From the NCBI GenBank assembly GCA_946221025.1, contig CAMIMS010000022.1, positions 1 to 29,281 of the forward strand: DNA of 29,281 nucleotides, read 5' to 3'. The position numbers and the translations under genes were made by a program. Numbering within the stretch: the first letter of the stretch is position 1; each line of letters starts with the position of its first letter. The notes under the pieces were generated by a model. That model was not told the DNA's origin. It ran no database searches and saw nothing but the letters and a program-made list of their open reading frames with translations. Origin of the DNA: an uncultured Pseudoclavibacter sp. GTDB lineage: Bacteria > Actinomycetota > Actinomycetes > Actinomycetales > Microbacteriaceae. Of the stretch, positions 15,663 to 22,706 are shown in pieces.

Positions 15663-16402
15663 ACCCCGCCATCGAGATCCGCGATGTCACAGTTCGATAT
15701 GGGGATTCGCTAGCGCTCGAGCGCGTGTCGCTCCAGGTTCGCCCCGGATGCGTGACGGGCCTGGTCGGCATGAACGGCTCTGGCAAGTCGACGCTGTTCA
15801 AAGCGATCATGGGGCTTGTGCGCCCGAGCGACGGCGAGGTGCGATTGCACGGAGTCGACCCGAAACGCGCGCGGATGCGTGCAGAAGTCGCGTACGTGCC
15901 GCAGCACGAAGAGGTCGACTGGCACTTCCCGCTCTGCGTGCGCGATGTCGTGATGATGGGACGGTACGGGCACCAGGGCATCATGCGGCGCGCGAGGGCG
16001 ACTGATCACGCGGCTGTGAGAGATGCCCTGGAGCGCGTAGATCTGACGGACCTCGCGCAGCGGCAAATCGGTCGACTCTCCGGCGGTCAGAAAAAGCGCG
16101 CATTCGTTGCCCGCGCGATCGCGCAGGACGCGCAGATACTCCTGCTCGACGAGCCGTTCGCCGGTGTTGATACGCGATCAGAAGCCATGATCTCGGCTCT
16201 GCTACGAGATCTTGCCCGGGAGGGACGCGCCATCCTCATCGCGACGCACAATCTGCACAGCCTTCCTGAGCTCGCCGATGAGGCGGTGCTGCTGCGGCGA
16301 ACTGTGCTCTTCCAGGGGCCTGTCTCAGAGGCGCTTCGCCCCGAGCGCCTCGCAGCGACGTTCGGGCTCGATGTGCTCGCACAACGAGGGGAGGAGGCAT
16401 GA
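15659..16402 (+). CDS. mntB: Metal ABC transporter ATP-binding protein
   Basis: Cytoplasmic ATPase that powers the manganese importer, 247 residues. Walker A is GMNGSGKST at 37-45, the Q-loop is in YVPQHEEVDW, the signature is LSGGQ at 140-144, Walker B ends in LLLDEP at 161-166, and the H-loop histidine is in IATHN. The YVPQ followed by W and DVVMMGRYG pattern is characteristic of the Mn/Zn/Fe ATPases. GTG at 15659 overlaps the stop of the binding-protein gene; a longer reading from 15479 would run through that gene and is rejected. The stop in turn overlaps the permease ATG (ATGA), so all three proteins are translationally coupled. Confidence 0.93.
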   Translation: MNPAIEIRDVTVRYGDSLALERVSLQVRPGCVTGLVGMNGSGKSTLFKAIMGLVRPSDGEVRLHGVDPKRARMRAEVAYVPQHEEVDWHFPLCVRDVVMMGRYGHQGIMRRARATDHAAVRDALERVDLTDLAQRQIGRLSGGQKKRAFVARAIAQDAQILLLDEPFAGVDTRSEAMISALLRDLAREGRAILIATHNLHSLPELADEAVLLRRTVLFQGPVSEALRPERLAATFGLDVLAQRGEEA

Positions 16403-17283
16403 GCGTCATCGATCTCGTCCTGGAGCCCTTCCAATACGAGTTCATGGTTCGGGCGCTCGTGACCACTGTGATCGCGGCGATGGTGTGCGCGATGCTCTCG
16501 TGCTGGCTCGTACTCACCGGTTGGTCGCTCATGGGCGATGCGGTCTCCCACGCAGTGCTTCCTGGAGTGGTGATCGCGTACATTCTCGGAGCACCGTTCG
16601 CTATTGGCGCGCTCATATTCGGTTTTCTCGCGGTCGGGCTCATTGGCGCGATCCGCGACACGTCCCGCGTGAAAGAGGACGCCGCGATCGGCATCGTGTT
16701 TTCGACGCTGTTCGCCTTCGGCCTCGTGCTCATCTCCGTGACACCGAGCCAAACCGACCTCAACCACATTCTGTTCGGCAATGTGCTCGGCATCTCTGTC
16801 GCCGACCTCGTGCAGATTGGGATGCTTGCCGCAGTCGCATTCACGGCGCTTCTCATCAAGCGCAAAGACCTCACGCTCTTCGCGTTCGACCCGATTCACG
16901 CGCACGCGATCGGCATCCGGCCTCGCATGCTCGCGGCGCTGTTGCTCGGGCTCGTCGCGCTGACGGCCGTGGTGGCGCTGCAGGTGGTGGGCGTGATTCT
17001 CGTTGTGGCCATGCTCATCATCCCGGGCGCGACCGCCTACCTCATCACCGATCGATTCGATCGGATGCTCGTGATCGCCCCGGTCATCTCGGCCGTCTTG
17101 TCTGCCACTGGCATCTACGCGAGCTACTGGCTCGACGCCTCACCGGGTGGGCTCGTCGTGATGGTGCAGGGAATCTCGTTCGGCCTGGTGCATCTGTTCA
17201 GCCCACGACACGGAGTCTTCGGGAAGCGGATCGCGTCGCGCCGGCACGGGGAGCGAGAACGTGAGCTCCCGGCGACAGGATGA
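16399..17283 (+). CDS. mntC: Metal ABC transporter permease (ABC-3 family)
   Basis: Membrane channel subunit of the manganese importer, 294 residues with eight or nine hydrophobic segments. Family marks are EYEFM-type residues at the N-terminus (LEPFQYEFMVRALV), SLMGDAVSHAVLPGVVIAY and VGVILVVAMLIIPGATAYL, with the AYLITDRFDRMLVIAPVIS region following. The basic C-terminus (KRIASRRHGERERELP) is probably cytoplasmic. It starts at an ATGA overlap with the ATPase gene. It is the last gene of the operon; its stop is only ten bases from the stop of the convergent mntR gene, and I see no terminator between them, so the two transcripts probably overlap at their 3' ends. Confidence 0.92.
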   Translation: MSVIDLVLEPFQYEFMVRALVTTVIAAMVCAMLSCWLVLTGWSLMGDAVSHAVLPGVVIAYILGAPFAIGALIFGFLAVGLIGAIRDTSRVKEDAAIGIVFSTLFAFGLVLISVTPSQTDLNHILFGNVLGISVADLVQIGMLAAVAFTALLIKRKDLTLFAFDPIHAHAIGIRPRMLAALLLGLVALTAVVALQVVGVILVVAMLIIPGATAYLITDRFDRMLVIAPVISAVLSATGIYASYWLDASPGGLVVMVQGISFGLVHLFSPRHGVFGKRIASRRHGERERELPATG

Positions 17284-17293
17284 GTCGGGCATC

Positions 17294-17971
17294 TCACGCG
17301 GTCGTGGAGACATAGAGCGCATCTGTCGCCGGCTTGCCAAGAGCGAGCGGACCGCTTCTGCCAGACACCGAAACATGCAGTGCTCCCGAGTACGGTGAGC
17401 CTTCGGTGACCTCGAGTGCGACGCCGACCACGATGCCGTTCTCCTCAAAGAACTGCAGTAGCGACGGGTCAGCGTCCGAAATGCGTTCGACCACGACGCG
17501 GTCCGCGGCGCTCACTTCCGTCAGCGGAAGCGCGTCCGGAATGGTGACGGTCCCGTCGGCCGATGGGATCGGGTCGCCGTGCGGGTCGCGCGCGGGGAAG
17601 CCGAGCACCTCATCGATGCGGTCGATCATGAAGTCAGACACAGCGTGCTCGAGCGTTTCGGCCTCATCGTGCACCTGATCCCAGGTGTAGCCGAGCACGC
17701 GCACGAGGAACAGTTCGATGAGTCGGTGTCTACGGATCATCGCGAGCGCGTAGCGGCGGCCGGTATCGGTCAGGGACACCGCCCCGTATCGCTCGTGATG
17801 AACGAGACCTTCACCGGACATCTTTCGCACGGCGTCTGAGACAGAGGAGAGCTTCAGGCCCATACGCTTGGCGAGCACGCTCGGGGTCACCGGCTCATCC
17901 GTCCATTCGGTGAGCGCCCAGATCGTCTTCAAATAGTTCTGGGTGCTCGCCGAGAGGTCGGAGACGGACAT
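17294..17971 (-). CDS. mntR: Manganese-responsive transcriptional regulator, DtxR/MntR family
   Basis: Cytoplasmic metal-dependent repressor, 225 residues: winged helix (about 1-70), dimerisation and metal-binding domain (about 70-145), and a C-terminal FeoA/SH3-like domain (about 150-225), as in M. tuberculosis MntR. Metal ligands seen are His82, Glu86, His101, Glu105, Glu108 and His109. Glu105 replaces the DtxR cysteine, which points to manganese. Asn12 stands where B. subtilis MntR has Asp8 and DtxR has Met10. The ATG at 17971 is preferred over upstream in-frame starts at 17995 and 18061 because it matches the family N-terminus and TACGAT lies six bases before it. The gene is convergent with the mnt operon and divergent from lemA. 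Confidence 0.93.
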   Translation of the reverse strand: MSVSDLSASTQNYLKTIWALTEWTDEPVTPSVLAKRMGLKLSSVSDAVRKMSGEGLVHHERYGAVSLTDTGRRYALAMIRRHRLIELFLVRVLGYTWDQVHDEAETLEHAVSDFMIDRIDEVLGFPARDPHGDPIPSADGTVTIPDALPLTEVSAADRVVVERISDADPSLLQFFEENGIVVGVALEVTEGSPYSGALHVSVSGRSGPLALGKPATDALYVSTTA

Positions 17972-17977
17972 GCGCTC

Positions 17978-17983
17978 ATCGTA
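17978..17983 (-). promoter_or_regulatory. -10-like element of mntR
   Basis: TACGAT on the minus strand ends six bases before the mntR ATG, fitting a leaderless transcript. The region where a -35 would sit (about 18001-18006) overlaps the left arm of the inverted repeat at 18002-18028. Confidence 0.45.
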
Positions 17984-18001
17984 ATTGCGGCGCATTTGCC
18001 C

Positions 18002-18028
18002 GCCCTGTCGCACGGAGAGCGACAGGGC
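18002..18028. repeat. 27-base inverted repeat in the mntR-lemA divergent region
   Basis: GCCCTGTCGC (18002-18011) and GCGACAGGGC (18019-18028) are perfectly complementary around the seven-base spacer ACGGAGA. The genes on both sides point away from it, so it is unlikely to be a terminator. A protein-binding site covering the mntR -35 region is the simplest reading, but unproven. Confidence 0.75.
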
Positions 18029-18038
18029 TCTCATTCGG

Positions 18039-18061
18039 CGCGAAGGCTTCGCGGCTAGCAT
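18039..18061 (+). promoter_or_regulatory. lemA -10 element with adjacent 15-base palindrome
   Basis: CGCGAAGGCTTCGCG (18039-18053) is a perfect palindrome with a one-base centre. It ends two bases before the -10-like TAGCAT (18056-18061), which itself ends six bases before the lemA ATG. The palindrome would fill the -35/-10 spacer, like the repeat at the mntA promoter, though its sequence differs. Confidence 0.5.
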
Positions 18062-18067
18062 CCGGGC

Positions 18068-18652
18068 ATGGCTGATGCGAACTCCTGGAGCTGGATCTTC
18101 ATCATCCTCACTGTCGTGCTGCTTCTGGCGGCGCTCGCGGCGGTCTTCTTCTTCTCGGGAAAGCGTGGCGTGCGAAAAGCAGCGATGCGCGTGGACGAGT
18201 CATGGGACGGGGTGAAGGCGAACGTGCGAAAGCGCGCCGCGCTGGTCGATGAGATGAGCGAGGCGCTTGAGCAGCACGCCCCGCACGAAGCGGATGTGGC
18301 GGGCCAGGCTCGCCAAAAGGCCGAGCAGTCGCGCGACGCCAATCCCACAGAACTGTCAGAGGTGGATGCAGAGCTTCGCACGAGCGTTCGTCGCATCGTG
18401 CAGGTTGCCGGCGGTTACCCGAACCTCAGCCGCGACCGCGAATTCCTCCAGCTTCAGTCTGAGCTCGGCCGGGTCGAACAAGACATTCAAACGGGGCGAC
18501 GCTTCTATAACGGCGCGGTTCGCGAATACAACACCCGCATCTCCACCTTCCCGGGGAGCATGGCCGCGCGGGGCGACACGTACGGGAAGCGCGAATTCTT
18601 CGAGGCCAATGACCGTGCCGCGATCGCGGAACCGCCGCGGGTGCAGTTTTAA
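18068..18652 (+). CDS. LemA family protein
   Basis: Membrane-anchored protein of the LemA family, 194 residues. One N-terminal membrane segment at about 9-29 (IFIILTVVLLLAALAAVFFF) is followed by a long alpha-helical domain. Family features are WDGVKANVRKRAALVDEM, corresponding to the usual helix with the L(I/V)PNLV-like pattern, and RRFYNGAVREYNTRISTFPG, where the YN..V..YN pattern is the clearest signature. The molecular role of LemA proteins is poorly defined. The ATG at 18068 has TAGCAT six bases upstream. The gene is divergent from mntR, and their shared region holds two inverted repeats. A striking palindrome lies 22 bases after the stop. Confidence 0.85.
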   Translation: MADANSWSWIFIILTVVLLLAALAAVFFFSGKRGVRKAAMRVDESWDGVKANVRKRAALVDEMSEALEQHAPHEADVAGQARQKAEQSRDANPTELSEVDAELRTSVRRIVQVAGGYPNLSRDREFLQLQSELGRVEQDIQTGRRFYNGAVREYNTRISTFPGSMAARGDTYGKREFFEANDRAAIAEPPRVQF

Positions 18653-18673
18653 CGCGCATCCGCTCGAGAGCCG

Positions 18674-18704
18674 TCTCGCGACATATCGCGATTATGTCGC
18701 GAGA
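18674..18704. promoter_or_regulatory. 31-base palindrome with three TCGCGA copies
   Basis: A 12-bp stem, TCTCGCGACATA (18674-18685) against TATGTCGCGAGA (18693-18704), surrounds the loop TCGCGAT. The palindromic hexamer TCGCGA starts at 18676, 18686 and 18697, that is about one helical turn apart. It lies between lemA and the AI-2E family gene. No T-tract follows, so it looks more like a cooperative operator than a terminator; what binds is unknown. Confidence 0.75.
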
Positions 18705-18761
18705 TGACGACCGGCCCCGCGCCAGTTGTGCCCTCGCCTGGCGATGTGCTGAGATTCTCCG

Positions 18762-20132
18762 GTGACTGCATCTTCCCCGGCGAGCGCGCCGAGTCGAACC
18801 CCCTCCGATTCCTCCCACAGCAACCGCGAAGTCAACATGCCATTCGCGATGCGCATCGCGGGGGCGTGGGCCTGGCGAATTCTCGTCATCATCGCGGCCG
18901 CCGTGCCGATCCTCTGGCTCATGGGCCAGGCATCCCTGCTGGTCATTCCGCTCGCCGTGGCGCTGCTGTTCGCAGCGCTGCTGGAGCCGTTCTACAACCG
19001 TCTTCGCCACTGGAAGTGGCCAAAGCCCCTGGCTCTGCTCACGACCCTGCTGGTCTTCATCGCGGCCATCACGCTGCTGTTCTACCTCGTCATCTCGCAG
19101 GTCATCAACGGCATGAACATCGACCCGGCCGTGGTGGAGCAGGGATGGAACCGCATCCTCACGTGGCTGCGCGAGTCGCCGCTGAACATCACCGACGAGC
19201 GCCTGAACGCAGCTTTCGAAAGCGTGGTTGCCTGGGTGGAAGCGAATGTGTCGTCCATCCTCACGAACGCCGTAGCGGTCGGCTCCTCGATCGTGTCGTT
19301 CTTCACCGCCTCATTCGTGGTGCTGTTCGCCCTCATCTTCTTCCTGCTTGATGGCCGCCTCATCTGGCTCTTCTTCGTGCAGCTGCTGCCGAAGCCCGCG
19401 CGCGCCGCCGCTGACGGCGCTGCCCGCCGCGGCTGGATCTCGGTCGGCCACTACGTGCGCGTGCAGGTGCTCGTCGCGCTCATCGACGCGGTCGGCATTA
19501 CCGTCGGCGCCCTCTTCTTGCAGGTGCCGTTCGCGATCCCGATCGGCATCATCGTTTTCCTCGCCTCGTTCATCCCGCTTGTCGGTGCGGTCGTGTCCGG
19601 TGCCCTCGCGGTGATCGTCGCGCTCATCTACAACGACTTCTGGAACGCGCTCGCGATGCTCGGCGTCGTGCTGGTCGTGATGCAGGTCGAATCGAACGTG
19701 CTGCAGCCGATCATCATGGGCAACGCCGTGAAGATTCACCCGCTGGCGGTGCTGGCCTCGGTGACCGCCGGATCAATCTTTGGCGGCATCATCGGTGCGA
19801 TCTTCGCGGTGCCGCTGGTCGCCGCAGTGAACGTCGCCGTCCAGTACATCGCGAGCGGCGACTGGCGCGACAAGCCCGACCCGACCGATGTCGACCCGGA
19901 TGCGCCCGACTTCACGCCGACCGATGACGACGAAGCGACCTCCGAGCAGCTGCAGAAGAGCACGCAGGAGCGCATCGAGCGCAGCCGCAAGGAGAAGAAA
20001 GACGACGAGAAGGACGAGTCCTCAGACGAATCAGGCGTCGAGCACAAATCTGACCTCGATCGCGACGAGTCGAAGCTCGCCAAGCCCGCATCCGGTTCGA
20101 GCCGCACGGCAACGTCACCGAATGACCGCTAA
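18762..20132 (+). CDS. AI-2E/PerM family permease
   Basis: Polytopic membrane protein of the AI-2E transporter (PF01594-type, PerM/TqsA/YdbO-like) superfamily, 456 residues. About seven or eight membrane segments occupy residues 33-370; family regions include VALLFAALLEPFYN, the long soluble loop after ISQVINGMN, IGIIVFLASFIPLVGAVVSG and VQVESNVLQPIIMGNAVKIH. The substrate is not known; despite the name, many members are not AI-2 transporters. The last 85 or so residues are an unusual acidic/charged tail rich in Asp, Glu, Lys and Ser. GTG at 18762 is chosen for its full length and a GAGATT just upstream; ATG at 18837 is an alternative. The 3' end overlaps the start of ilvA by 11 bases. Confidence 0.85.
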   Translation: MTASSPASAPSRTPSDSSHSNREVNMPFAMRIAGAWAWRILVIIAAAVPILWLMGQASLLVIPLAVALLFAALLEPFYNRLRHWKWPKPLALLTTLLVFIAAITLLFYLVISQVINGMNIDPAVVEQGWNRILTWLRESPLNITDERLNAAFESVVAWVEANVSSILTNAVAVGSSIVSFFTASFVVLFALIFFLLDGRLIWLFFVQLLPKPARAAADGAARRGWISVGHYVRVQVLVALIDAVGITVGALFLQVPFAIPIGIIVFLASFIPLVGAVVSGALAVIVALIYNDFWNALAMLGVVLVVMQVESNVLQPIIMGNAVKIHPLAVLASVTAGSIFGGIIGAIFAVPLVAAVNVAVQYIASGDWRDKPDPTDVDPDAPDFTPTDDDEATSEQLQKSTQERIERSRKEKKDDEKDESSDESGVEHKSDLDRDESKLAKPASGSSRTATSPNDR

Positions 20133-21375
20133 CGGCAGCCCGGCCTGGCTCCCGTCGCTCGATGAGATTCGAGCGGCGCGAGAGATCGTGAACGCAACGT
20201 CGACGCACACGCTGCTCGACTCGGCCGCGTTCCTCTCGGAGCACGTCGGCGCGCCCGTGTGGCTGAAGTGCGAGAACCTCCAGCGAACCGGGTCGTACAA
20301 GATTCGCGGCGCCACGAACCGCCTCGCGCGCCTCAGCCCCGAACAGCGCGAGAAAGGCGTGATCGCCGCATCCGCCGGAAACCATGCGCAGGGCGTCGCC
20401 TTCGCGGCGCGCGAGCTCGGCACCCCCGCGACGATCTTCATGCCGAACCGGGTGGCGCTGCCGAAGCTCGAGGCGACGCGCAACTACGGCGCGAACGTGG
20501 AGCTCGTCGGTTCGATCTTCCAGGAGACCCTCGCGGCGGCGCTGCAGCGCGCCGAAGAGACCGGCGCCGAGTTCATCGCCCCCTACGACCACCGTGACGT
20601 GGTCACCGGCCAGGCGACCCTCGGGATGGAGATTCTCGAAGACCTCCCCGAGGTGAACACGATCGTCGTGCCGATCGGCGGCGGGGGAGTGATCTCCGGC
20701 ATTGCCGCGGCCGTGAAGCAAGCGGCCGGCCGCAACGTTCGCGTCATTGGCGTGCAGGCCGCGAACTCAGCCGCCTATCCGCCCTCGCTCGAAGCGGGCG
20801 AGCCGGTCACCATCCAGACCCTGCCGACCATCGCCGACGGGATCGCGGTGTCCCGGCCCGGCGAGATCAACTTCGACATCATCCGGCACCTGGTGGATGA
20901 GGTCGTCACGGTCACAGAAGATGACATCGCGCGGGCGATTCTGCTGCTCGTCGAACGCGCCAAGATGGTGGTCGAGCCCGCGGGGGCGACTCCGGTCGCC
21001 GCGATGCTCGCCGGCAAGATCGCGGCGGATGGGCCGACGGTCGCGGTGCTCACCGGCGGCAATATCGACCCGATGATGCTCGAGAAGGTCATTTCGAGCG
21101 GTCTGACCGCATCCGACCGGTACGTGAAGTTGGTGCTCGGGCTCGTTGACCGACCGGGAGAGCTCGCGAGCATTTCGAAGGTGCTCTACGAGCAGAACGC
21201 GAACGTCATCGAAGTGCTGCACACGCGGCACAACAAGGGCCTGCAGGTCAGCCAGGTCGAGCTGGAGATCGCGATCGAGACCCGTGGCACCGAGCACCTG
21301 AATCAGGTGCTCGCGGCGCTCGCTGAGGAGGGATACGTTCCCCGCCTGGCCGCTGACTCGCTTCAACTGCCCTAG
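20122..21375 (+). CDS. ilvA: Threonine ammonia-lyase (PLP-dependent), with C-terminal ACT domain
   Basis: Cytoplasmic enzyme that deaminates threonine to 2-oxobutanoate, the entry to isoleucine synthesis or threonine catabolism. The product has 417 residues. The PLP-binding lysine is Lys60 in GSYKIRGA; SAGNHAQGVAFAA and the phosphate-binding glycine run VPIGGGGVISG follow, and a serine/threonine-type catalytic core extends to about residue 320. The C-terminal region from about 335 (LVLGLVDRPGELASISKVL) is a single ACT domain, the architecture of the shorter, about 400-residue enzymes, which can be of biosynthetic or catabolic type; which applies here cannot be told. ATG at 20122 overlaps the previous gene's end, suggesting co-transcription with the permease. 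Confidence 0.93.
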   Translation: MTANGSPAWLPSLDEIRAAREIVNATSTHTLLDSAAFLSEHVGAPVWLKCENLQRTGSYKIRGATNRLARLSPEQREKGVIAASAGNHAQGVAFAARELGTPATIFMPNRVALPKLEATRNYGANVELVGSIFQETLAAALQRAEETGAEFIAPYDHRDVVTGQATLGMEILEDLPEVNTIVVPIGGGGVISGIAAAVKQAAGRNVRVIGVQAANSAAYPPSLEAGEPVTIQTLPTIADGIAVSRPGEINFDIIRHLVDEVVTVTEDDIARAILLLVERAKMVVEPAGATPVAAMLAGKIAADGPTVAVLTGGNIDPMMLEKVISSGLTASDRYVKLVLGLVDRPGELASISKVLYEQNANVIEVLHTRHNKGLQVSQVELEIAIETRGTEHLNQVLAALAEEGYVPRLAADSLQLP

Positions 21376-21411
21376 CGAAGCAAGAACGGCGTGCGTGAAC
21401 GACACGAACAA

Positions 21412-21466
21412 GGCCGCCGCCGCGTTTGGCAACCAACGAAGTCGGTTGCGCACGCGCACGGCGGCC
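21412..21466. terminator. Long hairpin between convergent ilvA and greA
   Basis: Three nested complementary blocks are seen: GGCCGCCG (21412-21419) with CGGCGGCC (21459-21466), CGCGT (21421-21425) with ACGCG (21452-21456), and GCAACC (21429-21434) with GGTTGC (21444-21449). The 55-base imperfect inverted repeat fits a bidirectional terminator, although no long T-tract is present. Confidence 0.6.
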
Positions 21467-21491
21467 GAAGCGTGCCGAACACTTCGGGCAG

Positions 21492-21980
21492 TTACGGCGT
21501 GAAGGTCTCCACCTTCACGACGGTCACCTCGACGGGCTTGCCGTTCGGGGCTTCGTAGGTGGCGCTTTCGCCTTCCTTCAGCCCCAGGATCGCGGCTCCC
21601 AGGGCACTGTCGCCCGAGTAGACCCGCAGATCGGTCTGGTCAGCCATCTCGCGGCTGCCGAGCAGGAACTTCTGCTCGCGGCCAGCGAGCTTCGCCGTCA
21701 CAACGGTGCCGGTCTCGACGACACCCGAAGCCTTGGGGGCGTCGCCCACCTTCGCCTCGGCGAGCATCGTTTCGAGCTGGCGGATGCGGGCCTCGATCTT
21801 GGCCTGCTCATCCTTGGCCGCGTGGTAACCGGCGTTCTCCTTGAGGTCGCCGTCTTCGCGCGCCTCCTGGATGCGGTCGGCGATCTCTTCGCGGCCGGTG
21901 GTCGACAGCTCGTCGAGTTCCTGCTTGAGTCGGTCGTAGGTCTCTTGCGTGAGCCAGGTGGCGTTATTCGAGTCGGCCAT
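21492..21980 (-). CDS. greA: Transcription elongation factor GreA
   Basis: Cytoplasmic factor that inserts into the RNA polymerase secondary channel and stimulates cleavage of backtracked RNA. The product has 162 residues. The N-terminal coiled coil carries GDLKENAGYHAAKDEQ with the tip acidic residues Asp45 and Glu48 expected for GreA, and the C-terminal FKBP-like domain runs from about 80 to the end (VVTAKLAGREQKFLLGS, GAAILGLKEGESATYEAPNG). ATG at 21980 is chosen because AAAGGAG lies five bases upstream; a GTG at 21986 would fall inside that site. As in mycobacteria, greA is followed divergently, beyond a DUF4307 gene, by mca. Confidence 0.96.
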   Translation of the reverse strand: MADSNNATWLTQETYDRLKQELDELSTTGREEIADRIQEAREDGDLKENAGYHAAKDEQAKIEARIRQLETMLAEAKVGDAPKASGVVETGTVVTAKLAGREQKFLLGSREMADQTDLRVYSGDSALGAAILGLKEGESATYEAPNGKPVEVTVVKVETFTP

Positions 21981-22053
21981 GCCCACTCCTTTCTCGCCGC
22001 CCTATTGCGGCATTGAACAGGGGAGGGGAATTCCTCCCGCCATATATGCACAA

Positions 22054-22087
22054 GCCCCGACCTCGGCCGGGGCATCGGAATAGTTTA
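22054..22087 (-). promoter_or_regulatory. Probable greA promoter and 5' hairpin
   Basis: On the minus strand TAAACT (22087-22082) is a good -10 hexamer. The expected start point, about seven bases on, lies just before a hairpin (22054-22073; GCCCCGGC, loop CGAG, GTCGGGGC with one G-U pair). The hairpin would sit at the extreme 5' end of the greA mRNA. Alternatively it terminates the upstream DUF4307 transcript. Confidence 0.4.
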
Positions 22088-22161
22088 CGCGGAACTGGCG
22101 CATAATTCCGGGGTTCATCGCTACGGGCGAACGCGAAAACGGGGCAGCGTCAGGCCGGTTT

Positions 22162-22578
22162 CTATTGGGGAGTCCAGCACTGTTTGACGATGACGGTGGA
22201 TGTGAGCCCCACCGTGCGAATTTCGGCATGCACCACCTGTGAGGGCGCGACGCTTGGGGGCACGTCGACGACGTTCCATCCGACTACCGATTCGAGCCGG
22301 TCTCGCGCTTCAAGGGCACACACGAGCGGGGTTCCGGGAGGCGCGGTCACGCGAAAGTCGTAATCCACCCGGCTGTCGCTCACGACCTGAACGCGCACAG
22401 TGTCGGAACTGACCGTGGAGGTGTGTGCACCTCCGGCGATGAGTTGACTCACCCAGATGGCGACTACGAAGAGGAGCACCGAAGCGGCAACCCAAATGGC
22501 CGCACGGTTCGCCGACGAGTTCGACGACGCGCTCGATGAGCGGCCGGATGAACCGTAGCGTTCGTCAATGCTCGTCAC
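22162..22578 (-). CDS. DUF4307 domain-containing membrane protein
   Basis: Conserved actinobacterial protein of unknown function, 138 residues. The N-terminus is serine-rich and cytoplasmic (DERYGSSGRSSSASSNSSA), one membrane segment lies at about 27-47 (IWVAASVLLFVVAIWVSQLI), and the rest is a predicted extracytoplasmic beta-rich domain with two cysteines (CALEARDRLESVVGWNVVDV; QCWTPQ). The homologue in M. tuberculosis lies between greA and mca, the same order as here. GTG at 22578 is the only sensible start. It is divergent from mca, with a 128-base shared upstream region. Nothing in the sequence links it functionally to mycothiol beyond this conserved position. Confidence 0.87.
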   Translation of the reverse strand: MTSIDERYGSSGRSSSASSNSSANRAAIWVAASVLLFVVAIWVSQLIAGGAHTSTVSSDTVRVQVVSDSRVDYDFRVTAPPGTPLVCALEARDRLESVVGWNVVDVPPSVAPSQVVHAEIRTVGLTSTVIVKQCWTPQ

Positions 22579-22660
22579 AGTGCGAAGTACCTGATCTCGT
22601 CGGGATGCAAACGCCCGGTCGCGCGCAGTGCAGCCGTGGCGGTGGCCGGGCAGCGCGGTC

Positions 22661-22666
22661 TAGGCT
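22661..22666 (+). promoter_or_regulatory. -10-like element for mca
   Basis: TAGGCT about 40 bases before the mca GTG would yield a short leader containing the GAGGAG site at 22695-22700. The -35 is not recognisable. Confidence 0.4.
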
Positions 22667-22706
22667 CATGCAAGGTTATCGTCGGCAAGATTCTGAGGAG
22701 CCCTGA

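Noticed and set aside
16212..17264. A 350-codon + strand frame overlapping the metal permease
   Set aside because: The permease frame has coherent membrane segments and ABC-3 motifs, while this frame is Arg/His-rich and without structure.
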